A DNA stretch of 64,000 nt from Pseudacidovorax sp. NFM-22. GTDB lineage: Bacteria; Pseudomonadota; Gammaproteobacteria; Burkholderiales; Burkholderiaceae_C. The stretch is taken from NCBI RefSeq assembly GCF_021401245.1, contig NZ_JACBFY010000005.1:372001-436000 (forward strand), written 5' to 3'. Below the pieces are notes generated by a model, which was not told the DNA's origin, made no database searches, and saw only the letters and a program-made list of their open reading frames with translations. Shown in pieces: positions 8,879-17,545 of this stretch. The position numbers were made by a program, and so were the translations under genes. The number at the start of each line of letters is the position of its first letter. Position 1 is the stretch's first letter.

Positions 8879-9796
8879 ATGATGCAGCATAAGGATATGC
8901 AAGAAATCGTTGCCGATTCCGCTGGCCCCTCGCGCCTTCAGCGCGATCTGCTGCCTCGCACGCTGGAGTACATCCGCACCTCCGGACTGCGCGTGGGCGA
9001 CCGCCTGACCGAAATGGCGCTGGCCAGCCACCTGCAGGTTTCGCGCACCCCGGTGCGCGCCGTGCTCGAGGAGCTTGCGCGCAGGGGCGTGCTCGACAAC
9101 GAGCCCCGGCGCGGCTTCAGTGTGCGCACGCTGCCCGAACTCGACGCACCCTCCGCCACCCCGCCGAACGAGATCGACCAGCTTTGTCTGCGCATCGCCG
9201 GTGACCGCCATGGTGGACGCCTGCCGGCCGAGGTCTCAGAAGCCGACCTGATGCGCCGGTACGGCGTGAGCAGGCCGCTGCTGCTGCGCGTGCTCGGCCA
9301 GCTGTCGGAAATCGGCATGGCCGAGCGCAAACCGGGCCACGGCTGGGCCTTTCTTCCCATCCTGGACGGAGAGGCCCGCCGGGAAAGCTACGAGTTCCGC
9401 CTGCTGATCGAACCGGCCTGCGTCATCGCCGCCGGCTTCCGGCTCGACGCGGGCTGGGTCGAGGAAATGCGTCGGCAGCACAAGACCTTCCTGGAGGCGC
9501 CATGGAGCGAGACGTCCAGCATTGCCCTGTTCGAGATGAATGCCGCCTTCCATGAAGGCCTGGCCCAGGCCTCCGGCAACCGCTTCATCCTGAATGCCAT
9601 CCGGCAGCAGAGCCGCATGCGCCGTTTCTCGAACTACGACTGGGCCTACGGCCAGGACCGCGTGCGTGTTTCCTGCCTCGAACACCTGGAAATCCTGGAC
9701 CGGCTGGAGCTCGATCAGCGCGAAGTGGCCGCCGCACTTATCCGTCGACATCTGGAGCAGGCGTCGGTCCTGACGCGCGCTCAGCAGGACCCGTGA
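8879..9796 (+). CDS. GntR-family regulator (FadR/FCD type) with an apparent second winged helix
   Basis: 305 residues. The first winged helix-turn-helix spans about residues 20-83 (LRVGDRLTEMALASHLQVSR, then TPVRAVLEELARRGVL). A second, similar segment spans about 97-160 and includes EADLMRRYGVSRPLLLRVLG. The C-terminal ~135 residues are helical, FCD-like (YEFRLLIEPACVIAAGFRLD; MNAAFHEGLAQASGN). FCD domains bind small carboxylates, often with a metal. It probably controls both the amidase unit and the aminotransferase-to-dehydrogenase operon that starts 63 bp after its stop. The tandem helix-turn-helix is unusual for GntR proteins. Confidence 0.88.
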   Translation: MMQHKDMQEIVADSAGPSRLQRDLLPRTLEYIRTSGLRVGDRLTEMALASHLQVSRTPVRAVLEELARRGVLDNEPRRGFSVRTLPELDAPSATPPNEIDQLCLRIAGDRHGGRLPAEVSEADLMRRYGVSRPLLLRVLGQLSEIGMAERKPGHGWAFLPILDGEARRESYEFRLLIEPACVIAAGFRLDAGWVEEMRRQHKTFLEAPWSETSSIALFEMNAAFHEGLAQASGNRFILNAIRQQSRMRRFSNYDWAYGQDRVRVSCLEHLEILDRLELDQREVAAALIRRHLEQASVLTRAQQDP

Positions 9797-9859
9797 ATCA
9801 GGTCTTGCGCATTGTTTTATATTGCATCAAAATTCATTTGAGCACTATGGAGCAAACGG

Positions 9860-11215
9860 ATGCGCCCTGACCCCCTGAACCCCGACAACGCTGACCTCGC
9901 CGGTTCTGCGAACGACAGCCTCCAACCCTACTGGATGCCGTTTACCGCCAACCGGCTGTTCAAGTCGAAGCCACGCATGTTCGTGGCCGCCGAAGGCATG
10001 CATTACGTCACCGACGACGGGCGCCGCATCCTGGATGCCATGGCCGGCCTGTGGTGCGTGAATGCCGGCCACAACCCGCCGCGGATCGTGCGCGCGATCC
10101 AGGAACAGGCGGCGCGCCTGGATTTCGTGTCGTCGTTCCAGATGGGCCACCCGCTGGCCTTCCAGCTGGCCGAGCGCATCGCCGAACTGGCGCCTCCGGG
10201 GCTTGATCGGGTGTTCTTTACCAACTCGGGCTCCGAGGCCGTGGACACCGCGCTCAAGATTGCCCGGGCCTACCACAAGGTTCGAGGCGACGCGAACCGC
10301 ATCAAGCTGATCGGCCGCGCCAAGGCGTATCACGGGATGGGCTTCGGCGGACTGTCCGTGGCCGGCATTCCGCGCCACCGTCGCGATTTCGGCCCGCTGC
10401 TTGGCGATGTGGACCACCTGCCCCATACGCACGACCTCACGCACAACGCCTTCTCGCGTGGGCAGCCCGCATGGGGCGCCCATCTGGCCGACGAGCTGGA
10501 GGCCATCGTGCAGATCCACGACGCGTCGACCATCGCCGCAGTCATCGTCGAGCCCGTCACGGGATCGGGCGGCGTCCTGCCGCCGCCGGTGGGCTACCTG
10601 GAGCGGCTGCGCGAGCTGTGCACCCGCTACGGCATCCTGCTGATCTTCGACGAGGTCATCTCCGGCTTCGGCCGCCTGGGGGCACCTTTCGGTTCGACGG
10701 CGCTGGGTGTCACGCCCGACCTGATCACCTGCGCCAAGGGCATGACCAACGGCGCCGTCCCCATGGGCGGCGTGATCGCCTCCAGCGCGGTGTACGACGC
10801 TTTCATGGCAGCCCCGGAGGCGGCCGTCGAGCTGATGCACGGCTACACCTATTCCGGCCATCCCCTGGCCTGCGCTGCGGGCCTGGCGGCGATCGACACC
10901 TACGAACAGGAAGGCCTCTTCGCCCGTGGACCGCAGATCAGCGCGACCTGGGAAGCCGCCGTGCACCAGCTCAAGGGCGCGCCGCACGTGCGCGACATCC
11001 GCAATATCGGCGTGCTGGCCGCCATCGAGCTCACCCCCCGGGAGGGGGCGCCGGGCGCCCGCGCGGCAGAAGCCGTGGAGCACTGCTTCGCTGCCGGCGT
11101 GCTGGTCCGGGTGGCGGGCGACAACCTCGTGCTGTCTCCGCCGCTGACCATCTCGCCCGAGCAGATGACCCAGGTCGTCGAGACCATCGACGCTGCGCTG
11201 CGAAAGGTCGCCTGA
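9860..11215 (+). CDS. Class III omega-aminotransferase (beta-alanine/omega-amino acid:pyruvate type)
   Basis: 451 residues. PLP-enzyme signatures are intact: FFTNSGSEAVDTALKIAR around residue 120, YHGM at 157-160, FDEVISGFGR with Asp264, and Lys293 in CAKGMTNG as the Schiff-base lysine. The N-terminal YWMPFTANR pattern is typical of omega-amino acid:pyruvate aminotransferases. It would move a terminal amino group to pyruvate and leave a semialdehyde, which the aldehyde dehydrogenase at 16043 could oxidise. It follows the GntR gene after 63 bp containing an AT-rich stretch (TTGTTTTATATTGCATC). Confidence 0.92.
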   Translation: MRPDPLNPDNADLAGSANDSLQPYWMPFTANRLFKSKPRMFVAAEGMHYVTDDGRRILDAMAGLWCVNAGHNPPRIVRAIQEQAARLDFVSSFQMGHPLAFQLAERIAELAPPGLDRVFFTNSGSEAVDTALKIARAYHKVRGDANRIKLIGRAKAYHGMGFGGLSVAGIPRHRRDFGPLLGDVDHLPHTHDLTHNAFSRGQPAWGAHLADELEAIVQIHDASTIAAVIVEPVTGSGGVLPPPVGYLERLRELCTRYGILLIFDEVISGFGRLGAPFGSTALGVTPDLITCAKGMTNGAVPMGGVIASSAVYDAFMAAPEAAVELMHGYTYSGHPLACAAGLAAIDTYEQEGLFARGPQISATWEAAVHQLKGAPHVRDIRNIGVLAAIELTPREGAPGARAAEAVEHCFAAGVLVRVAGDNLVLSPPLTISPEQMTQVVETIDAALRKVA

Positions 11216-11303
11216 CACCCCGTGTGCCCCCAACCGCGCGCCGCCCGCCCCGGGCGGCGTGCGGCCTGCTCCTGCATTCAACGCCTGCCGGCGACATTCA
11301 TCC

Positions 11304-12458
11304 ATGGACAACCTTGCCCCCTTTCCCTTCGTGTCGGTCAGCGGCACGGCCTACGAGCGCGGACGCGCCTATGGCGCTGCCGTGCCCAATCGGGTGGCGC
11401 GCAGTGCCCAGATTTATGGCCGGGCGCTGGACGGACTCGGCGCCGGTGAGGCCTTCCGCCGGCAGCTGACCACCGAGTTCGCCGCGCGCATCGAAGCCTA
11501 CGGCAGCCACTATCTCGAGGAGATGAGCGGCATCGCCGACGGCGCGGGCGTTTCGCTCGGAGACGTGGTGATGATCAACGCCCGCACCGAAGTGGTGGCC
11601 CAGGCGCGGCGGCAGGCGGGAGCCGGTGGCGCGGCCGCCACGCCGCCCGAACCCGAGGAGGGCTGCACGGGTGCCGTGGTCCTGGCCGGGCGCAGCAGCA
11701 ACGGGCGCTTGCTTCACGGCCAGAACTGGGACTGGCGCTCGGAATGCATCGAGACCGGCATCGTGCTGCGCGTCCAGCGGGAAGACGGGCCCGACATCCT
11801 GACCTTCGTGGAGGCCGGCGGGCTGGCCCGCTCCGGGCTCAACAGCGCAGGCATCGCCTTGACGGCCAACTACCTGGAGTGCGAACGGGACTTCCGCACG
11901 ACCGGCGTGCCGCTCTCGCTGCTGCGCCGCAAGATCCTGGAACAGCAGCACTTCGCCGAGGCGATGGGCGCGGTGGTGAACACGCCGAAGTCCTGCGCCA
12001 ACAATCTGATGATGAGCACCGCGGAAGGCTTCGCCATCGACTTCGAATGCGCACCCGACGAGGTCTTCAGCGTGCTGCCCGAGGACGACCTGCTGGTGCA
12101 CGCCAACCACTGGGTCAGCACGGCGGCACGCAGCAAGCTCAGGGACACGGGCGTCGCCAACATGCCCGACAGCTACTACCGGGACTGGCGCGTGAAGCGT
12201 CTGCTGCGCGAGGCGGGCCCCACCCTCGACCTGGCCGACCTCAAGCAGGCCTTCTTCGACGACTTCGCCACGCCCTTCGCCGTATGCCGGCCGCCCCGGC
12301 CGTCGTCCCTCGCGGGCAACCTCTCGGCCACAGTCGCCATGATCGCGATGGAACCGGCCGGCGGCTTCATGGACGTGCTGCCCCTGCCGGCCCTGCAGCG
12401 AGGCTTCACCCGCTATTCGCTGACCGAGCAGCCGCGGCCCGTGGCGGAACCCGCCTGA
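11304..12458 (+). CDS. C45-family autoproteolytic amidohydrolase/acyltransferase (penicillin acyltransferase-like)
   Basis: 384 residues from ATG 11304; an upstream in-frame ATG at 11259 lacks support. The fold starts with GTAYERGRAYG, as in the 6-aminopenicillanate acyltransferase-like family. The key residue is Cys121 in EEGCTGAVVL, the expected N-terminal nucleophile released by self-cleavage. Also visible are HGQNWDW (about 139-145) and GGLARSGLNSAGIALTAN. Members are Ntn hydrolases that cleave or exchange amide-linked acyl groups. There is no signal peptide, so it acts in the cytoplasm, probably on the imported compound alongside the amidase. Substrate unknown. Confidence 0.85.
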   Translation: MDNLAPFPFVSVSGTAYERGRAYGAAVPNRVARSAQIYGRALDGLGAGEAFRRQLTTEFAARIEAYGSHYLEEMSGIADGAGVSLGDVVMINARTEVVAQARRQAGAGGAAATPPEPEEGCTGAVVLAGRSSNGRLLHGQNWDWRSECIETGIVLRVQREDGPDILTFVEAGGLARSGLNSAGIALTANYLECERDFRTTGVPLSLLRRKILEQQHFAEAMGAVVNTPKSCANNLMMSTAEGFAIDFECAPDEVFSVLPEDDLLVHANHWVSTAARSKLRDTGVANMPDSYYRDWRVKRLLREAGPTLDLADLKQAFFDDFATPFAVCRPPRPSSLAGNLSATVAMIAMEPAGGFMDVLPLPALQRGFTRYSLTEQPRPVAEPA

Positions 12459-12534
12459 GCCGTCGCACGCCGCGCCGTCCGCGCTTCACGACCGATCCAT
12501 TCCAGCCACCGACCACAGGCAGCACGGGACCCCG

Positions 12535-13479
12535 ATGGGACGCTTCATCCTCACACGCATCACCATGGGAGTGCCCACGCTGCTGATCGTCGCAGCCACG
12601 GTGTTCTTCCTGATCCGGCTCATTCCGGGCGATCCCGCCACCCTGATGCTCGGCGACATGGCCACCCCCGACATGGTGGCGGCGGTGCACCGCGACCTGG
12701 GGCTGGATCGCCCCCTGCCCGTGCAGTTCGTGCGGTGGCTGGGCCAAGTGCTCAGCGGCGATCTGGGCCGCTCGATCTCGACCGGCCAGGCCGTGGCACC
12801 ACTGGTGATCGAGCGCTTTGCCGTCAGCGGCACCATCGTCGCGGTGGCGGTGGCGCTTGCGACGCTGATCGCCGTTCCGGCCGGCATGGTGGCGGCCTGG
12901 CACCAGAACAGCGCGCTGGACCTGGGACTCGTCGCCGTCGCCACCTTGCTGCTGTCGGTCCCCACCTTCTGGCTGGGCCTGCTGCTGCTGATGCTGTTCG
13001 GCCTGCACCTGGGATGGCTGCCAGTGGTCGGCTATGTGGGCCTGTCCGAAAACCTGCGCGCGGGCCTGCTCTACCTGGCGCTGCCCGTCATGACCCTGGT
13101 CCTGCACGAGATCGGGGTCATCATCCGGATGGCGCGTTCGAGCATGCTGGAGGTGCAGCGCCTGGACTACATCGTCCACGCGCGTGCCAAGGGCCTGTCG
13201 GAAAGCGCCGTGCTGTGGCGCCATGCCTTCAAGAACGCGTTCGCTCCCACCTGGACACTGATCGGCCTGATCCTGGGCAATCTGCTGGGCGGCATCGCCG
13301 TGGTCGAGACCGTGTTCACCATTCCCGGCCTGGGCCGCCTGCTGGTGGACGCCATCTTTGCCCGCGACTATCCCGTGGTGCAGGGCTGCATGCTGTTCAT
13401 CGCGGCGGTCTATGTGCTGGTCAACATGGTCATCGACCTGTGCTACCCCGCGTTCGACCCGCGCGTCACGCTGGACTGA
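12535..13479 (+). CDS. DppB/GsiC-like ABC transporter permease
   Basis: 314 residues with about six membrane segments. The start is typical: RFILTRITMGVPTLLIVAAT. It has the PGDPATLMLG element of DppB-type permeases, and a cytoplasmic coupling (EAA-like) loop around DYIVHARAKGLSESAVLWRH. It forms the inner-membrane channel with the next gene for the solute delivered by the family-5 binding protein. It begins 76 bp after the C45 gene, in the same operon. Confidence 0.93.
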   Translation: MGRFILTRITMGVPTLLIVAATVFFLIRLIPGDPATLMLGDMATPDMVAAVHRDLGLDRPLPVQFVRWLGQVLSGDLGRSISTGQAVAPLVIERFAVSGTIVAVAVALATLIAVPAGMVAAWHQNSALDLGLVAVATLLLSVPTFWLGLLLLMLFGLHLGWLPVVGYVGLSENLRAGLLYLALPVMTLVLHEIGVIIRMARSSMLEVQRLDYIVHARAKGLSESAVLWRHAFKNAFAPTWTLIGLILGNLLGGIAVVETVFTIPGLGRLLVDAIFARDYPVVQGCMLFIAAVYVLVNMVIDLCYPAFDPRVTLD

Positions 13480-13490
13480 GGAGCTCGCCG

Positions 13491-14312
13491 ATGACCTTCC
13501 GTTCAACGCGCGGGCTGATCGGCCTGCTGCTCACCGGCGCCATGGCGCTGATCGCCGTCGTGGCCCAGGTGTGGACACCGCGCAGCCCGCTCGCGCTCGA
13601 CCTGCTGCACCGATTCACCGCCCCGGGAAGCCCCGCCTTTCCGCTCGGCACCGACGAATTCGGACGCGATGTGCTCAGCCGCCTGATGGCAGGGGCGGCC
13701 TCCAGCATGGGCATCGCACTGATGACGGTGGTGTTCGCCGTGCTCATCGGCGGTGGGGTCGGCATCGTGTCCGGCTACTTCCGCGGCTGGATCGACCGTG
13801 TCGTGATGACCTTCAATGATGCGCTGCTGGCGTTCCCGGGCATTCTGCTAGCGCTGGGACTGCTGGTGGTGCTGGGCAGCGGCCGCAGCGGCATCGTGCT
13901 GGCGCTGGGCCTGGCCTATGTGCCGTCGGTGGTGCGCGTGGTGCGCGGCGCCACCCTGTCGCTGCGTGAGAACGCGTTCATCGAAGCCTCGCGCGTCATG
14001 GGCCACAGCGAGCTCTACATCATGGGACGCCACGTGCTGCCCAACTGCGTCGCACCACTGACCGTGCTTGCGACCTCGATGTTCGGCTGGGTGCTGCTGT
14101 CCGAAAGCGCCCTCTCCTTCCTGGGGCTGGGCCCGCCGCCCCCGGCGCCCAGCTGGGGCAACATGCTGGCCGGCGGCCGCGCGTTCATGGCACAGGCCCC
14201 CTGGCTCGGCATCCTGCCTGGACTGTGCATCTCGCTCACCTTGCTGGGCATCAACCTCCTGGGCGACGCCTTGCGCGATCGGCTCGATCCGCGCATGAGG
14301 AACATGGCATGA
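13491..14312 (+). CDS. DppC/GsiD-like ABC transporter permease
   Basis: 273 residues from ATG 13491, 11 bp after dppB-like. Typical DppC features: FPLGTDEFGRDVLSRLMAGA near residues 45-64, the coupling-loop motif FIEASRVMGHSELYIMGRHV, and the C-terminal ESALSFLGLGPPPPAPSWGN. A Shine-Dalgarno (GAGGAG) precedes the start. Its stop overlaps the start of the ATPase gene by ATGA, indicating translational coupling. The long open frame extending upstream in this frame is only a shadow of dppB. Confidence 0.93.
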   Translation: MTFRSTRGLIGLLLTGAMALIAVVAQVWTPRSPLALDLLHRFTAPGSPAFPLGTDEFGRDVLSRLMAGAASSMGIALMTVVFAVLIGGGVGIVSGYFRGWIDRVVMTFNDALLAFPGILLALGLLVVLGSGRSGIVLALGLAYVPSVVRVVRGATLSLRENAFIEASRVMGHSELYIMGRHVLPNCVAPLTVLATSMFGWVLLSESALSFLGLGPPPPAPSWGNMLAGGRAFMAQAPWLGILPGLCISLTLLGINLLGDALRDRLDPRMRNMA

Positions 14313-16000
14313 CGACCGTCCCCCCTCCTCTGCTCGACGTGCGCGGACTCTGCCTGGGCGTCGGCGACGCCGGCCGGCTGGTGGTCGATCGCGCGAGCTT
14401 CCAGGTCCGCACCGGCGAGATCGTGGCCGTGGTCGGCGAGAGCGGCAGCGGCAAGACGCTCGCGGCGCGCGCCGTTCTCGGACTCACGCCGCCCGCCATC
14501 CGCGTGCGCGGCGGCGCCATCCACATCGAGGGCCGCGATCTGGCCGCGCTCAAGCCGGCAGAGCTGCGGGCCCTTCGAGGCCGCCGCATCGGCATGGTGT
14601 TCCAGGAGCCCATGACGTCGCTGAACCCGGCGCTCAGCGTCGGCCGCCAACTGGAGGAGGCGCTGGCCCTGCACACGCCGCTCGACGCCCAGGAGCGCCG
14701 GGCCGCCATCATCGCGATGCTGCAGCGGGTGGGCCTGGCCGACCCGGACCGGGTACTGCGCGCCTGGCCGCACGAGTTCTCCGGCGGCATGCGCCAACGC
14801 ATCATGCTGGCCTCGGTGATGCTGCCGCGCCCAGCCCTGCTGGTGGCGGACGAGCCCACCACGGCGCTCGATGCGGTGGTGCAGCGGGACGTTCTGGAGC
14901 TGATGGTCTCGCTGACCGCAGAGAGTGGCACGGCCGTGCTCATGATCAGCCATGACCTGGCGATGGTGGCGCGCTACTCGCACCGTGTCATCGTGATGTG
15001 TCGGGGCGAGATCGTCGAACAGGGGCCGACCGAGCAGATCCTGCGGGCGCCGGCGCATCCCTACACACGTCAGCTGCTCGGCGCGATGCCACGGCGCCGC
15101 GACGTGCCCGCCGTCGATCCCCAGGATGCGCCGCTGGTCGAAGTCCGCCAGCTGGTGGTCGATTTCCCGGCGCGGGGTGGACTGCTGCGAAGGGGCCAGC
15201 CGCAGCGGGCGCTCCACGGCATCGACCTGGCTCTGCGCCCGCGCGAGGTGGTGGCGGTGGTGGGCGGCTCGGGCTCCGGCAAGACCACGCTCGGACGCGT
15301 CATCGCCCATCTGCAGAAGCCCAGCAGCGGCGAGCTGCTGTTCGATGGCCAAGCCGTGCGCGGCAGCTCTGGCGCCACCTGGGCCGCCTACCGCCGCGAT
15401 TGCCAGATGGTGTTCCAGGATCCCTATGCCTCGCTGGACCCGCGGATGACCGTCGCGCAGAGCATCGGCGAAGCGCTGCGCGGCACCGGCCTGGACCACG
15501 AGACGGCTGCCGCACGCGTGCGCGAGGCGATCGAGGAAGTGGGACTGGACGCAGGCCACGCCTCGCGCTATCCCCATGAACTGTCGGGCGGACAGCGGCA
15601 GCGCGTCGCCATCGCCCGCGCGGTCGTGCGGCGGCCGCGGCTGGTGGTCGCCGACGAACCGGTCTCGGCCCTCGACACGACGGTGCGTGCGCAGATCCTG
15701 GACCTGTTCGCCGAGCTGCAGCACCGCCACGGTTTCGCCTGCCTGTTCATCAGCCACGACCTGGCCGTGGTCGAGCAACTGGCCAACCGGGTGGTGGTGA
15801 TGAACCAGGGCCGGATCGTGGAAGAGGGACCGCGCGATCAGATCTTCGACCGGCCCGCCCACCCCTACACCCGCCGTCTGCTGCAGGCCATTCCGGCCCT
15901 GGAGCCCACGCCCGACGGAGGCGTGCGCCTGCGCTGGCGGCACGCCGATGACACGCCCGCGCCGGCCGCATCCGGCGGCGCGTGCCGCCCTGCGGACTGA
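14309..16000 (+). CDS. Fused two-domain ABC transporter ATPase (DppD-DppF/GsiA-like)
   Basis: 563 residues from ATG 14309. There are two complete nucleotide-binding domains. The first has Walker A GESGSGKT (~46), signature FSGGMRQR and Walker B LLVADEPTTALD. The second has GGSGSGKTT (~320), LSGGQRQR and LVVADEPVSALD. After each ATPase core lies the peptide-family tail with HPYTRQLL or HPYTRRLL. One gene does the work of dppD plus dppF and powers the transporter. Both halves look catalytically intact. Confidence 0.94.
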   Translation: MTTVPPPLLDVRGLCLGVGDAGRLVVDRASFQVRTGEIVAVVGESGSGKTLAARAVLGLTPPAIRVRGGAIHIEGRDLAALKPAELRALRGRRIGMVFQEPMTSLNPALSVGRQLEEALALHTPLDAQERRAAIIAMLQRVGLADPDRVLRAWPHEFSGGMRQRIMLASVMLPRPALLVADEPTTALDAVVQRDVLELMVSLTAESGTAVLMISHDLAMVARYSHRVIVMCRGEIVEQGPTEQILRAPAHPYTRQLLGAMPRRRDVPAVDPQDAPLVEVRQLVVDFPARGGLLRRGQPQRALHGIDLALRPREVVAVVGGSGSGKTTLGRVIAHLQKPSSGELLFDGQAVRGSSGATWAAYRRDCQMVFQDPYASLDPRMTVAQSIGEALRGTGLDHETAAARVREAIEEVGLDAGHASRYPHELSGGQRQRVAIARAVVRRPRLVVADEPVSALDTTVRAQILDLFAELQHRHGFACLFISHDLAVVEQLANRVVVMNQGRIVEEGPRDQIFDRPAHPYTRRLLQAIPALEPTPDGGVRLRWRHADDTPAPAASGGACRPAD

Positions 16001-16042
16001 CCCGCTCCCGTTCTTGCCGCCTCGCGCACCGACGAACCTGCC

Positions 16043-17500
16043 ATGACCTCTTCCCCCATGACGGACTATCCCGACACCCTCCTCCACATCGATGGCGCCT
16101 GGAGCGCCGGCGCGGCCGGTCTTGACGCGCCGGTCCTGAACCCCGCCACCGGGGCGGAGATCGGGCGGGTTGCGCACGCGACGACGGCCGATCTCGACCG
16201 CGCCGTGGAGGTCAGCCACCGCGCCTTCCAGCACTGGCGCCGCGTCGCGGCCTTCGAGCGCTCCAAGCTCATGCGGCAGGCCGCCCAGCTCCTGCGCGAG
16301 CGCGCCGACGCCACCGCCCGCCTGCTGACCCAGGAACAGGGCAAGCCGCTGGCAGAGGCGCGCGCAGAAGCCCTGGGTTCGGCAGACGTCATCGACTGGT
16401 TCGCCGAGGAGGCGCGCCGCACCTATGGCCGGATCGTTCCTGCGCGGGCGCCTGGCCACATGCAGCTGGTGACGCGCGAACCGGTCGGGCCGGTCGCGGC
16501 GTTCGGCCCGTGGAATTTCCCGATCAACCAGGTGGTCCGCAAGATCGCACCGGCGCTGGCGGCAGGCTGCACCATCATCGTCAAGGGTCCCGAGGAAACG
16601 CCGGCGAGCTGCGCTGCCCTGGTGAAGGCCTTTGCCGATGCAGGCATCCTGCCCGGTGTGATCCAGCTCGTGTACGGGAGACCTGCCGACATCTCGGCGC
16701 ACCTGGTGCCGCATCCGCTGATCCGCAAGATCTCGTTCACGGGTTCGACCGCCGTCGGCAAGCAGCTGGCGGCGCTGGCTGGGCTGCACATGAAGCGCGC
16801 CACGATGGAACTGGGCGGGCACGCCCCCGCCATCGTCTTCAGCGACGCCGATCCTGCGCGGGCTGCCCGGGCGCTGGCGGCGCAGAAGTTCCGCAATGCG
16901 GGCCAGGTCTGCATCTCCCCCACACGCCTGCTCGTGCATGAGGATCTGGCCGACGCCTTCGTCGAGCACTTCGTCGCCGCCGCGGCCGCCATCCGCGTCG
17001 GCAATGGCCTGGAAGCCGGCGTCCAGATGGGCCCGTTGGCCCACGCGCGCCGCGTGGAGGCGATGCAGGCGCTGGTGGCGGACGCCGTCGATCGGGGCGC
17101 ACGCGTGCGGACCGGCGGCAGCCGCATCGGCACGTCGGGCTTCTTCTTTGCACCGACCGTGCTGACCGACGTGCCGCTGTCCGCCCGCCTGATGAACGAA
17201 GAGCCCTTCGGCCCCGTGGTGCCGATCAGCACCTTCCGCGACTATGACGCGCTGATCGCCGAGGCCAATCGCCTCCCCTGGGGCCTGGCCGCCTATGCCT
17301 ATACGTCCTCGGCCGGCACGGCGGCGGCCGTCTCCGCCGATATCGAGTCCGGCATGGTCTCGATCAACCAGGCGCCGCTGGGCCTGCCCGAAGTGCCCTT
17401 CGGTGGCATCAAGGACTCGGGACACGGATCGGAAGGCGGCACCGAAGCCATGGAAGCCTGGCTGGTCACCAAGCTGACGTCGCACAACACCGCGTTCTGA
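16043..17500 (+). CDS. NAD(P)-dependent aldehyde dehydrogenase, succinate-semialdehyde dehydrogenase-like
   Basis: 485 residues. Catalytic residues are present: Asn158 in PWNFP, Glu256 in MELGGHAP and Cys290 in [11 protein letters not shown]. The FTGSTAVGK cofactor motif is at about 232-240. The sequence is closest in style to GabD/succinate- or glutarate-semialdehyde dehydrogenases. Placed last after aminotransferase and transporter genes, it most likely oxidises the semialdehyde made by the aminotransferase. Alternative in-frame Mets at codons 1 and 6 make the exact start uncertain by five residues. Confidence 0.92.
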   Translation: MTSSPMTDYPDTLLHIDGAWSAGAAGLDAPVLNPATGAEIGRVAHATTADLDRAVEVSHRAFQHWRRVAAFERSKLMRQAAQLLRERADATARLLTQEQGKPLAEARAEALGSADVIDWFAEEARRTYGRIVPARAPGHMQLVTREPVGPVAAFGPWNFPINQVVRKIAPALAAGCTIIVKGPEETPASCAALVKAFADAGILPGVIQLVYGRPADISAHLVPHPLIRKISFTGSTAVGKQLAALAGLHMKRATMELGGHAPAIVFSDADPARAARALAAQKFRNAGQVCISPTRLLVHEDLADAFVEHFVAAAAAIRVGNGLEAGVQMGPLAHARRVEAMQALVADAVDRGARVRTGGSRIGTSGFFFAPTVLTDVPLSARLMNEEPFGPVVPISTFRDYDALIAEANRLPWGLAAYAYTSSAGTAAAVSADIESGMVSINQAPLGLPEVPFGGIKDSGHGSEGGTEAMEAWLVTKLTSHNTAF

Positions 17501-17508
17501 GACAGGCA

Positions 17509-17538
17509 CGGCCGGCTGCTCGCGCAGCCCGCCGGCCG
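17509..17538. terminator. Inverted repeat between convergent genes, possible bidirectional transcription stop
   Basis: CGGCCGGC (17509-17516) and GCCGGCCG (17531-17538) form a perfect 8-bp stem with a 14-nt loop, midway between the convergent aldehyde dehydrogenase and esterase genes. No U tract follows on either strand, so factor-independent termination is not assured. Confidence 0.4.
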
Positions 17539-17545
17539 CCGGGAT

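Noticed and set aside
14015-17509. 1164-codon minus-strand open frame
   Set aside because: Antisense to the ABC ATPase and aldehyde dehydrogenase genes, no motif.
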